From contig NZ_JBGCCH010000002.1 in the NCBI RefSeq assembly GCF_041261205.1, forward strand, positions 62,001-126,000: a stretch of 64,000 nucleotides of DNA, in the 5' to 3' direction. The position numbers and the translations under genes are program-made. Each line of letters opens with the position of its first letter. The stretch's first letter is position 1. Shown here piece by piece: positions 17,729 to 25,329 of the stretch. The notes beneath the pieces were generated by a model that ran no database searches, was not told where the DNA came from, and was given only the letters and a program-made list of their open reading frames with translations. This stretch comes from Catenulispora sp. MAP5-51 (GTDB lineage: Bacteria > Actinomycetota > Actinomycetes > Streptomycetales > Catenulisporaceae).

Positions 17729-19183
17729 ATGACCGCAACGACGCTCGAGGCGAGTGGGGACACGGCGATGGAAGCGGTGCCGGAGCACTACGGGCAGGTC
17801 GGGCAGGTCGGGCAGGTCGAGGTGGCCGAGGTGGCCGAGGTCGGACTGGCCGAGCCCGAGTCGGCCGCCGGCACCGAGGCCGCCGCGCAGCCGGTCCCGC
17901 TCCGCCGCAACCGCAACTTCAACCTCCTGTGGGGCGGCGCGGTCTCGGCCCTCCTCGGCCTGAGCACCGCCGACATCGCCTACCCGCTGGTGATCCTGGC
18001 GCTGACCGGCTCGCCGCTGAAGGCCGGCCTGTTCGCCACGGTGCAGCTGATCGCCTCGGTGCTGGCGACGCTGCCGGTCGGGCAGCTCATGGACCGCAAG
18101 GACCGCCGCCGGATGCTCCTGCTGTCGGAGTCGGTGCGGGCGGCCGCCGCCGGTTCGGTGGCCCTGGCCTACTTCCTCGGCGCCCTGACGTTCTGGCACC
18201 TGCTGCTCACCGCCGCCGCGCTCGGCGCGATCCAGCCCTTCGCCGGCGCGCGGACGCTGCTGCTGCGGCAGGTGGTGGCGCCGGAGCAGATCCCGGCCGC
18301 GCTCACCGCCGAGCAGGTGCGGCAGCAGGGGTGCGAGCTGGCGGGTCCGCCGCTGGGCGGGGCGATGTTCGGGATCTCGCGGGCGCTGCCGTTCGTGTTC
18401 GCCACAATCGCCGGGCTGGTCTCGCTGCTCACCGTCGTGCTGCTCAAGCTGCCGAAGTCGGTGGTGTCGGCCGCCGAGCACGCTGAGAACGCCGAGCACG
18501 CCGGGAACACCGAAGACACCGAGAGCACCGGGCAGCGCGAAGCCGCCGACAGCCCCGAGTCCTCACACGGCGGCGGCGGCGCGCTCCTCGGTCTGAAGAC
18601 CATCGTGCGCGACCCGGTGATGCGCGCGACCACCCTCGCGCTGTGCCTGGTGAACACCGCCGGCTACCCGGTCTTCCTGAGCCTGGTGGTCCGCATGCAG
18701 CAGAACCACGCCGCCTCCGGCACCACCGGCCTGGTGGTCGCCGGCATGGCGCTGGGCGGGCTGGGCGGCACCGCGCTGGTCAAGCCGCTGCACAAGCTGC
18801 TGCGTCCGGGCTGGCTGCTGATCCTGGCCTGCCTGGTCTTCGCGCTCACCGACTTCGGCATGACGCTGTTCACCTCGCCGCTCGCGGACGCCGCGTGCCT
18901 GGCCCTCGGCGGCGCCGTCATCCCGTCGGCCGTGGTGATGGTCAACGTCCTGATCCTGCAGGCGGTGCCGGACGAGCAGCGCGGCCGCACCGCCGCCGCG
19001 CTCGAGATGTTCCTGCTGGTCGGGATGCCGGCCGGGATGCTGGTGTCCAGCGCCGCGCTGCAGTGGTTCTCGCCTACCGCGACGCTGCTGGGCCTGTCGC
19101 TGCTGATGTCGGTCTCGGTGCTGTACGCGGCGTCCCAGAAGGCGCTGCGGGCCGCTCAGTGGCCGGACGCGCAGAACGCTTGA
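17729..19183 (+). CDS. MFS transporter, DHA3-like exporter
   Basis: 484 residues from ATG 17729, which has GGGAGGG seven bases upstream; an earlier ATG (17684) has no such site. About twelve hydrophobic segments are present, with the MFS loop motif GQLMDRKDRRRM between TM2 and TM3. The cytoplasmic N-terminus contains a GQV/AEV tandem repeat, and the central loop (about residues 250-285) has an AEHAEN-type acidic repeat. The substrate is unknown; similarity is to the drug/siderophore exporters of the EntS kind. It is probably repressed by the divergent ArsR-type protein. Confidence 0.85.
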   Translation: MTATTLEASGDTAMEAVPEHYGQVGQVGQVEVAEVAEVGLAEPESAAGTEAAAQPVPLRRNRNFNLLWGGAVSALLGLSTADIAYPLVILALTGSPLKAGLFATVQLIASVLATLPVGQLMDRKDRRRMLLLSESVRAAAAGSVALAYFLGALTFWHLLLTAAALGAIQPFAGARTLLLRQVVAPEQIPAALTAEQVRQQGCELAGPPLGGAMFGISRALPFVFATIAGLVSLLTVVLLKLPKSVVSAAEHAENAEHAGNTEDTESTGQREAADSPESSHGGGGALLGLKTIVRDPVMRATTLALCLVNTAGYPVFLSLVVRMQQNHAASGTTGLVVAGMALGGLGGTALVKPLHKLLRPGWLLILACLVFALTDFGMTLFTSPLADAACLALGGAVIPSAVVMVNVLILQAVPDEQRGRTAAALEMFLLVGMPAGMLVSSAALQWFSPTATLLGLSLLMSVSVLYAASQKALRAAQWPDAQNA

Positions 19184-19610
19184 TCCTCTCCCGGACCGGG
19201 GAGTGCCGGCCGGCGCCGTGTGGGGCGCCGGATCCGGCACTCCCCTTATGCGTCCAGCGGCTGTGCGGGACTTGTCTCGGCAGGTGGCGCGGGTGCAGCC
19301 GGTGCCCCGGCCGCTCGTGGACCGGTCGGTCGGCGGGCGGGCCCAGAGTGTCCGCGGCCTTCATCACGACGGGCACGGGCGCCGGCGGGCGCGATGTGGG
19401 CGTCGTGCCCCCGAACAGCCCGAGCCCGGCCAGCAGGCCGGTGCCGCACACCGCGACCACCGCGGCGATCAGCCCGGGCCGGCTCATCGGCCGCGCCTCG
19501 CTCACCGCGCCGAGCCGGTCCCGGTACACCAGATGGTCGTCGCGGGATTCCGGCCCGGCGACCTCGGCGGGCTCCCGGTCAGGCGGCTCGGTCCCGATCA
19601 TGCCCCTCAT
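19074..19610 (-). CDS. Small membrane protein of unknown function, 3' to DUF3263
   Basis: Up to 178 residues. One transmembrane segment (RPGLIAAVVAVCGTGLLAGLGLF, about 44-66) follows a charged cytoplasmic part, then an exported basic His/Arg/Pro-rich tail. The start overlaps the DUF3263 gene by 32 bases, as in translational coupling. In other actinomycetes DUF3263 is often followed by a LytR_C-domain protein; that domain is not seen. Third-position GC remains high down to about 19245, supporting this frame, but it then runs through the MFS terminator and antisense to the MFS gene, so the true C-terminus is doubtful. Confidence 0.4.
   Translation of the reverse strand: MRGMIGTEPPDREPAEVAGPESRDDHLVYRDRLGAVSEARPMSRPGLIAAVVAVCGTGLLAGLGLFGGTTPTSRPPAPVPVVMKAADTLGPPADRPVHERPGHRLHPRHLPRQVPHSRWTHKGSAGSGAPHGAGRHSPVRERIKRSARPATERPAAPSGTPRTAPRPTSAATGPAASR
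19198..19245. terminator. Branched hairpin terminator after the MFS gene
   Basis: Outer arms GGGGAGTGCCGG (19198-19209) and CCGGCACTCCCC (19234-19245) are perfectly complementary, and an inner CGGCGCC/GGCGCCG stem lies between them. It starts 15 bases after the MFS stop codon. Confidence 0.7.
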
Positions 19611-19920
19611 TAGACACAGGCGGGGGCTCCCGGTCAGGGTCCGGCCCGATGTCGGCCACCCGTTTCACCCGTCCGGACCTGGCGCGCTGGCGCGCGGCGC
19701 GCAGCCGCCGCAGGCGCTTGACCACCTCCGGCTCCAGGGCCAGGGCCGCCTCGTCGTCCAGGAGCGCGTTGAGCAACTGGTAGTAGCGGGTCGCAGAGAT
19801 CTGGAACCGCTCCCGGATCGCCTGCTCCTTGCTCCCGGCGTTGCGCCACCACTGCTTCTCGAAGGCCAGGATCGCGCGGTCCCGGTCTGTCAATCCGCCC
19901 CCGGGCTCGCTGGTGTTCAT
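19579..19920 (-). CDS. DUF3263 domain protein
   Basis: 113 residues from ATG 19920. The family pattern is clear: LTDRDRAILAFEKQWWRNAG, KEQAIRERFQISATRYYQLL, NALLDDEAALALEPEVVKRLRR. The middle part looks like a helix-turn-helix, which suggests DNA binding, but no function is established for the family. The C-terminus is acidic/polar. It is divergent from nagA, sharing a 106-base promoter region that holds the dre site. Confidence 0.85.
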   Translation of the reverse strand: MNTSEPGGGLTDRDRAILAFEKQWWRNAGSKEQAIRERFQISATRYYQLLNALLDDEAALALEPEVVKRLRRLRAARQRARSGRVKRVADIGPDPDREPPPVSNEGHDRDRAA

Positions 19921-19993
19921 GCAGGACAGAGTACGGCCGGGCACCCACACAGACGGGAACGGGCCCCATGGCGTACCGTTGGTCCGTCCAGGT

Positions 19994-20009
19994 ACAGGTC
20001 TATACCAAT
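19994..20009. promoter_or_regulatory. DasR-responsive element (dre) upstream of nagA
   Basis: ACAGGTCTATACCAAT, with the core palindrome GGTCTATACC (19997-20006). It matches the DasR consensus ACTGGTCTAGACCACT in the core at all but one position. It ends 17 bases before the nagA ATG. DasR is the GntR-family repressor of N-acetylglucosamine metabolism, released by glucosamine-6-phosphate. Confidence 0.82.
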
Positions 20010-20026
20010 CAACACGTGTAGGTGCG

Positions 20027-21190
20027 ATGACACTGCTGACGAACGCCCGGATCGTCCTGCCCGACGGTGTGCGAGCCGGCTGGCTGCGCCTGGACGGCCA
20101 CCGGATCGCCGAGGTGGGCCCGGAGGGCTCGCTTCCGCAAGCGTCCGCCACGGACCCCCACGAGGAATCCATAGACCTGGCCGGGCGCTACGTGCTGCCC
20201 GGTTTCGTCGACATGCACGTCCACGGCGGCGGGGGCGCGGCCTTCAGCTCCGGCGACGTCGAGCAGGCGGTGCGCGCCGCGGCGTTCCACCGCGCGCACG
20301 GCACCACCACGATCATGGCCTCGACGGTCTCCACCGAGCTGGACCTGCTGCAGCGCTACCTGTCCGACCTGGCCGGCCTGGTCGAGGACGGCCTGCTGGC
20401 CGGGCTGCACCTGGAGGGCCCGTTCATCTCCAAGGCCCGCTGCGGCGCCCACGACCCGGCCCTGCTGCGCGCGCCCGACCCGGCGCTGCTGCGGCCGCTG
20501 CTGGCCGCCGGGCGCGGCACGGTGAAGATGGTGACGCTGGCCCCCGAGCTGGACTTCGGCATCGAGGCCACCGCGCTGCTGGCGAACTCCGGCGTGATCG
20601 CCGCGGTCGGGCACACCGACGGCGGCTACGGCGTCACCGAGGAGGCCTTCTCCACCGGCGCCCGGGTGGCGACCCACCTGTTCAACGCGATGCCCGGGGT
20701 CCACCACCGCGAGCCGGGCCCGGTGGTGGCCGCGCTGGAGGACGAGTCGGTGATCGTCGAGCTCGTCAACGACGGCATCCACGTGCACCCGGCGGTCATA
20801 GGAATGGTCTTCAACGCCGTCGGGGCGCACCGCGTGGCCCTGATCACCGACGCCATGGCCGCGGCCGGCCAGCCCGACGGCATGTACCGGCTCGGCGCGC
20901 TGGAGGTGGAGGTGGCCGAGGGCGTGGCCCGGCTGTCCGGCGGCGGCTCGATCGCCGGCAGCACCCTGACCATGGACGTCGCCTTCCGCCGCGCGGTGCG
21001 CGAGCTGGGTCTGTCGATCCACGAAGCCGCGGTGTCCGCCGCGCTGACCCCCGCGCGCGCCCTGGGCCTGGACCACGAGATCGGCTCCCTGGCGGCCGGG
21101 AAGTTCGCGGACCTGGTCGTGCTCGACGACGAGCTGGAAGTCCGCGGGGTCATGAAGCGGGGCGAGTGGGTCCTGGCGCTCCAGGGATAA
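20027..21190 (+). CDS. nagA: N-acetylglucosamine-6-phosphate deacetylase
   Basis: 387 residues from ATG 20027. It hydrolyses GlcNAc-6-P to GlcN-6-P and acetate in the cytoplasm. Amidohydrolase features: DMHVHGGGG (His64, His66), LHLEGPFIS with the metal-binding Glu, GHTDGGYG, THLFNAMPGVHHREPG, and the catalytic Asp in LITDAMAAAG. The product GlcN-6-P is the DasR inducer, and a dre site lies just upstream, so the gene should be induced by chitin-derived GlcNAc. The PTS genes at the window start belong to the same physiology. Confidence 0.94.
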   Translation: MTLLTNARIVLPDGVRAGWLRLDGHRIAEVGPEGSLPQASATDPHEESIDLAGRYVLPGFVDMHVHGGGGAAFSSGDVEQAVRAAAFHRAHGTTTIMASTVSTELDLLQRYLSDLAGLVEDGLLAGLHLEGPFISKARCGAHDPALLRAPDPALLRPLLAAGRGTVKMVTLAPELDFGIEATALLANSGVIAAVGHTDGGYGVTEEAFSTGARVATHLFNAMPGVHHREPGPVVAALEDESVIVELVNDGIHVHPAVIGMVFNAVGAHRVALITDAMAAAGQPDGMYRLGALEVEVAEGVARLSGGGSIAGSTLTMDVAFRRAVRELGLSIHEAAVSAALTPARALGLDHEIGSLAAGKFADLVVLDDELEVRGVMKRGEWVLALQG

Positions 21191-21677
21191 GCAGTACCCG
21201 TACTTCAAAGTATGTAATTCAACACGCGCTGTCCGCACCCGGAAGCGGCAATGGCACAGCCGCCCCGATAATCGGCGGATCGGGATTCCCGACTGGAATC
21301 CCTCAACTCCTTGAGCCGGTCTTGCCACCGACCGGCCTGCCGGGCGCCGCTCGGCGCCGCGAATCAGACCCCGTTCACCTCGGGGTTCCCACCGGTCCCA
21401 CGCGTTCGTACTCGCGTTCCGCATACGCCGAGGCAGATGCGCCGCTCGGGTGAATCTACACCGCCCCGGACCGCTTTCCAGCTATAAAAGCCGAACCCGC
21501 TGGGCGAGAATCCAAGTGTGAGCTTCAGCTGAATCTGGTTTTCATCTCCCTTCGGGAACGAATGGCCCCGCCGAGCCGGGCGACGGCCACTCTCCATAGC
21601 CGACCGCACCACTAGGTAGAGATTCACGCACGGCGACCGAAAAACGCCGGGCACTCGCAGGCGAAGGAGTCGCTGTC
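21191..21677. other. 487-base intergenic stretch before smeA
   Basis: No gene is supported on either strand. It should hold the nagA terminator and the smeA promoter. Visible structures are a short TACTT-ca-AAGTA hairpin just after nagA and a perfect TTCAGCTGAA palindrome at 21524-21533. A TATAAAA at 21484-21490 is not followed by a convincing sporulation-sigma -10 box. Confidence 0.5.
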
Positions 21678-21872
21678 ATGGTCTTCTCGGTATCCGGTGT
21701 ACTGCTGCTGGGAATCATCACCTTCATCCTGTTCCGCAAGGACGGGCTCAAGGTCTCGCACATGATCGTGTGCGCGCTGCTCGGGTTCTACCTGGCGTCC
21801 ACCTCGATCGCCCCGAACATCAAGCAGAGCGGCGCCTCCATCGCCAGCTTCATCAGCAACCTGCACTTCTAG
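21678..21872 (+). CDS. smeA: Small membrane protein SmeA
   Basis: 64 residues, almost entirely two hydrophobic helices (VFSVSGVLLLGIITFILF and MIVCALLGFYLASTSIA) joined by a short KDGLK loop. Size, topology and position directly before an FtsK/SpoIIIE-like gene match SmeA of Streptomyces coelicolor, which is made in sporulating aerial hyphae and brings SffA to division septa. The gap to sffA is 72 bases. Assignment rests on context and on the general sequence pattern. Confidence 0.75.
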   Translation: MVFSVSGVLLLGIITFILFRKDGLKVSHMIVCALLGFYLASTSIAPNIKQSGASIASFISNLHF

Positions 21873-21944
21873 GCAGGCGCACGAGAGCTGAACCGGTGTC
21901 GAAGAGTCAGGTAGCCAGGTAGCCAGATAAGGGGTCGAAAACAC

Positions 21945-23612
21945 ATGGCGGGATCGGTGGGGTCGGAGAACCCCATCCAGCGCCTGGTCCGCGGCTTCCG
22001 TGATCATCCGGTCACGGAGGCCGTCGGCCGTTATACGAACACCACCCGGCACGCCTCCAAGCGGGCCAAGGCGCGGGCGCTGGACATCGGACACCCCGCG
22101 GTCGTGCTGGCCCGGGGGACCAAGCACATGGCCGCGGACGCCAAGACGTACTGGACCGAGGCCGGCGGGCACGAGAAGCACAAGGAGTGGCGGGACCTGG
22201 TGGTCTTCGTCTTCGCCGTGTGCGCGGTGGCCGTGGGCTTCCAGCCGTACGGCATCCTGCTGCTGATCGCGGTCTGGGCGGCGGCGGCCACCTACCTGGG
22301 CCGGGACCGGCCCGACCCGGGCAAGGACCCGGAGAGCGAGGCGCACGTCGCGCGGCTGCAGTCGGCGTACAACGGCCTGGTCCCCTACCTGATGGACACC
22401 CACGACCCGGACGAGCGCTTCAAGCCCGGCGGCGGCTACCGCGACGGCTTCACCGAATGGGAGTTCGACGAGGGCGACCGGCTGGTCGCGCTCAAACTCC
22501 AGTACTCCCCCTTCTTCAAGGACGGCGAAGCCGACTCCCGGGCCAAGGTCGAGCGGGCCCTGGAGGGCAAGATCGGCCAGTCCAACGAGTACCTGTACGA
22601 CTGGGACGAGGAGGGCAACAAGCTCTCCGTGCGGATCCTGCCGCCGCTGCCGATCGGGATCCCGGCGCAGCCCTGGAAGGTCGCCGAGATCGAGTACGTG
22701 CTCGGCTTCACCGACCCCACCTCGACCGCGCGCCTGATCCCGGTGCAGCTGAGCGCCGAGCCCGGCGGCGAGGTGCCGGTGGTGGAGCTGGCGCCGGTGG
22801 TCTGGCGGCACGGCCGCTTCGCCGCCGAGCCGCACCTGCTGGTCGCGGGCGTCCTGGGCAGCGGCAAGTCGAACCTGCTGCGCTCGCTGGCCGCCCAGGC
22901 CCTGGGCCACGGCCACCTGGTGACCGCGATCGACGCCGAGCACACCGGGCACTTCGACGCCTTCACCGGCCGCGACGGCGTGCTGCGCGTGGAGTCCCAG
23001 CCGGCCGCCGCGATGGACCTGCTGGACTGGGTCTGCGCGGAGTCCACGCGCCGGGCCGAGCGGCTGCGCGAGCTCGGGGACACCGAGGACACGCTGATGA
23101 CCGAGCTGGCCAAGCCGCTGTGGCTGTTCGTGGACGAACTGGCCGCCCTCGGCGAGGCGGCCGGCCGGGCCGGCCTGGCCGATCCGCAGGACCAGCTGGC
23201 GGGCCTGATGCGGGCCGGCCGGACCACCGGCGTGACCGTGGTTGTGTCCTGCCGGGCCGAGCGGGTCTCCGAGCTGCGGGCCACGGTGCGCAACCAGGCG
23301 CACGCCCGGGTCGGGCTCGGGCAGCTGCCGCCCGGAGCCTCCACCGCGCTGTTCGGCGGCACGCTGGAGATCGGCGGGCCCGCGGTGCTTCCCCCGGGAC
23401 GCGGTTTCGCCCGGGTCGGCGGCGGGCCGGTGGTGCGGGTGCAGGTGCCGGTCGCGGCGGACGTGACGGCGGCGCTGCCGGTGCTGGTCGGCGCGGTCGT
23501 GACCGCCGGGGACGGTGCGGATTCCGAGGCCGGCGGGGACGAAGAGGCCGACGGTTTCGACGGGTTCGGCGGGTTCGGTGGGAACGGCGGCGAAGGACCC
23601 GACCTCTACTAA
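21945..23612 (+). CDS. sffA: SffA-like FtsK/SpoIIIE-family DNA translocase
   Basis: 555 residues. A membrane segment lies at about 85-118 (LVVFVFAVCAVAVGFQ, ILLLIAVWAAAATYL). The RecA-like motor has Walker A GVLGSGKS (302-309) and Walker B LWLFVDELAAL. The C-terminus is acidic and Gly/Phe-rich (DGFDGFGGFGG). FtsK itself is longer, has four N-terminal TM helices and a gamma domain; neither is present. With the preceding SmeA this fits SffA, which assists chromosome segregation or septum maturation in spores. A ribosome site AAGGGG precedes the ATG. Confidence 0.8.
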   Translation: MAGSVGSENPIQRLVRGFRDHPVTEAVGRYTNTTRHASKRAKARALDIGHPAVVLARGTKHMAADAKTYWTEAGGHEKHKEWRDLVVFVFAVCAVAVGFQPYGILLLIAVWAAAATYLGRDRPDPGKDPESEAHVARLQSAYNGLVPYLMDTHDPDERFKPGGGYRDGFTEWEFDEGDRLVALKLQYSPFFKDGEADSRAKVERALEGKIGQSNEYLYDWDEEGNKLSVRILPPLPIGIPAQPWKVAEIEYVLGFTDPTSTARLIPVQLSAEPGGEVPVVELAPVVWRHGRFAAEPHLLVAGVLGSGKSNLLRSLAAQALGHGHLVTAIDAEHTGHFDAFTGRDGVLRVESQPAAAMDLLDWVCAESTRRAERLRELGDTEDTLMTELAKPLWLFVDELAALGEAAGRAGLADPQDQLAGLMRAGRTTGVTVVVSCRAERVSELRATVRNQAHARVGLGQLPPGASTALFGGTLEIGGPAVLPPGRGFARVGGGPVVRVQVPVAADVTAALPVLVGAVVTAGDGADSEAGGDEEADGFDGFGGFGGNGGEGPDLY

Positions 23613-23635
23613 TTGGTGTCGGTGGGATCCATGAG

Positions 23636-23661
23636 GCGGGCGGTGCTGATGCGCCGCCCGC
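23636..23661 (+). terminator. Rho-independent terminator after sffA
   Basis: Stem GCGGGCGGTGC / GCGCCGCCCGC (11 pairs, one G-T wobble) with a TGAT loop, followed by a T-rich run (TTTACGCTGTTTTCCCC). It starts 24 bases after the sffA stop. Confidence 0.75.
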
Positions 23662-23796
23662 TTTACGCTGTTTTCCCCTTTTTCCTCTGACCCGGCATCG
23701 CCGAGAAGTTCCCGCTCAGCCGGGTGAGGATCCTCACGGGGCGAATTGTTTGAATTCGAACTGAGAAAGCCTCCCCGCTGGGTAGGGTTGGGCAGC

Positions 23797-24435
23797 ATGA
23801 GTATCCCCAAGCGTGCCGCGATAGGCCTCGCGGCGACGGTGACGGCCCTGGTCATGACCGCCTGCTCGTCGAACGGCTCCAGCGGGGCGTCCACCGGGGC
23901 GGCCGCGGGCGCGCCGACCACGGCCGCGGCGCCGAGCACCAGCAGCGGGGCGCCGTCGTCGGCCGCCGGCTGGGCCCGGAACCCGGACCAGGCCTCGACC
24001 GCCCTGAAGGCCGGCCTGCCGATGCTCGGCAGCGAGATGCTGCAGGTCCACTACCACGCGCACCTCGACGTGATCGTCGACGGCAAGCCGGTCACCGTGC
24101 CGCAGTACGTCGGCATCGACGAGAACGCGCAGACGATCACCGCGCTGCACACCCACGACACCAGCGGCGTGATGCACATCGAGTCCGGCAAGGACGTCCC
24201 GTTCAAGCTCGGCCAGTTCTTCACCGAGTGGGGCCAGCCGCTGAGCAGCACCCAGGCCGGCCCGGTCGCGATCGGCGGGGACGAGGTCCTGCACGTCTTC
24301 GTGAACGGCAAGGAGATCACCGGGGACCCGGCGCAGTACGTGCTCAAGGCCCACGACGAGATCGCGGTCTGGGTCGGCGACAAGGCTCAGACCCCTCAGG
24401 TGCCCGCCTCGTACGACTTCCCGCCCGGCCTTTAA
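23797..24435 (+). CDS. Secreted lipoprotein with HxHxH and HTH...H histidine clusters
   Basis: 212 residues from ATG 23797. A signal peptide ends in the lipobox VMTAC (lipidated Cys23), followed by a Ser/Ala/Gly/Pro linker to about residue 55. The folded part has LQVHYHAHLDVIVDG (His85, His87, His89) and ALHTHDTSGVMHIE (His118, His120, His127), then FKLGQFFTEWGQPLS. These blocks recur in secreted and membrane proteins of bacteria and archaea, with no established function that I can name. The six histidines suggest metal binding. It is monocistronic, with terminators on both sides. Confidence 0.75.
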   Translation: MSIPKRAAIGLAATVTALVMTACSSNGSSGASTGAAAGAPTTAAAPSTSSGAPSSAAGWARNPDQASTALKAGLPMLGSEMLQVHYHAHLDVIVDGKPVTVPQYVGIDENAQTITALHTHDTSGVMHIESGKDVPFKLGQFFTEWGQPLSSTQAGPVAIGGDEVLHVFVNGKEITGDPAQYVLKAHDEIAVWVGDKAQTPQVPASYDFPPGL

Positions 24436-24455
24436 CAGAACCCTGCGGTGGGTGA

Positions 24456-24490
24456 CGGATCGGGCCCTGCTCAGACAGGGTCCTGATCCG
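24456..24490 (+). terminator. Hairpin terminator after the lipoprotein gene
   Basis: Imperfect inverted repeat CGGATCGGGCCCTG / CAGGGTCCTGATCCG around a 6-base loop, 20 bases after the stop codon. Confidence 0.6.
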
Positions 24491-24581
24491 GTGTGACATT
24501 CAGCACTGGGCACAACGGGATAACGGAACACCGAACCTCTGTGCCGCGTGGGTCGCGATGCGCTACCTTCTAAGGGTGGCG

Positions 24582-24860
24582 ATGTCTCAGACGAGCAGTT
24601 CGACGGCGGGTCCGATGACTCCGCCGCGGCGCGTCGGGGTGCCGCCGCTGAACCTGGGGAACCAGGCCGTGGCCGACCGTCTGGACCGGCACTTCGCGGC
24701 GATCGTGGACGCGCCGGCGGCGCAGAACGACGACAACGCCACCGAAGCCCTCCAGACCATGATCGCGGTCCTGCCCCGGACCGGCGGCGCACGGCGTACC
24801 GAGCGGGCGCTGTGGTTGCGCGCGCCATTCCGTCGGCTGAAGCGGCTGATCGGGCTGTAG
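24582..24860 (+). CDS. Hypothetical protein
   Basis: 92 residues from ATG 24582, which has AAGGGTGG just upstream; an ATG at 24558 would add eight residues. The N-terminus is Ser/Thr/Pro-rich; the middle (LNLGNQAVADRLDRHFAAIV) looks helical; the C-terminus is strongly basic (RAPFRRLKRLIGL) and could form an amphipathic helix. I do not recognise a family. High third-position GC supports coding. Confidence 0.5.
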   Translation: MSQTSSSTAGPMTPPRRVGVPPLNLGNQAVADRLDRHFAAIVDAPAAQNDDNATEALQTMIAVLPRTGGARRTERALWLRAPFRRLKRLIGL

Positions 24861-24917
24861 CCCGGCCGCGCTCTGGCAAAAACTGCGCCGCACCGCGCGG
24901 CGGCATACGGTTGTCCC

Positions 24918-25163
24918 ATGGCTGACACCACCAACGACGCCGGGATCGGCGCGCGCATCAAAGAGCTGGTCGCCGAGGAGCATCGGCTGCGGTCGCACCC
25001 GAACCCCACCGACGAGGACCTGACCGCGCTCAAGAGCACGGAGAACGAGCTGGACCAGTGCTGGGACCTGCTGCGGCAGCGGCGGGCCAAGCAGGAGACC
25101 GGCGGCAACCCGGGGGACGCCCGGGCCCGCGCGGTCGGCGAGGTCGAGGGCTACCTGCAGTAG
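24918..25163 (+). CDS. DUF2630 family protein
   Basis: 81 residues, a helical hairpin with the family signature: ARIKELVAEEHRLR, then LKSTENELDQCWDLLRQRRA, ending GEVEGYLQ. The function is unknown. It probably forms an antiparallel coiled coil. It is followed by a 9-bp tandem repeat and a strong terminator. Confidence 0.88.
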   Translation: MADTTNDAGIGARIKELVAEEHRLRSHPNPTDEDLTALKSTENELDQCWDLLRQRRAKQETGGNPGDARARAVGEVEGYLQ

Positions 25164-25172
25164 GACGAGCAG

Positions 25173-25226
25173 GATCGGCAAGATCGGCAAGACCGGTAGG
25201 GCCGGTAAGGCCGGTAGGGCCGGCAA
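25173..25226. repeat. 9-bp tandem repeat
   Basis: Six units of GATCGGCAA / GACCGGTAG / GGCCGGTAA type, at 25173, 25182, 25191, 25200, 25209 and 25218. They lie in the gap between the DUF2630 stop and the terminator and are in no gene. Confidence 0.8.
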
Positions 25227-25240
25227 GACCAGTGGACGAA

Positions 25241-25273
25241 GGGCGGCCCGGCGCTGTGTGCGCCGGGCCGCCC
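25241..25273. terminator. Bidirectional hairpin terminator
   Basis: Perfect 13-bp arms GGGCGGCCCGGCG / CGCCGGGCCGCCC around a 7-base loop, followed on the plus strand by TTCTCTC. It separates DUF2630 from the convergent ABC permease gene. Confidence 0.85.
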
Positions 25274-25329
25274 TTCTCTCATCCCCGTTTCCCCGTCCCC
25301 GCTGTCCCCCCAGCCGGGCGGCTCCCCTC

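Noticed and set aside
21485..21511. Possible WhiG-type promoter for smeA (TAAA then a GCGAGAAT-like box)
   Set aside because: The -10 region matches the GCCGATAA consensus at only three of eight positions with the correct spacing, so it is no better than chance.
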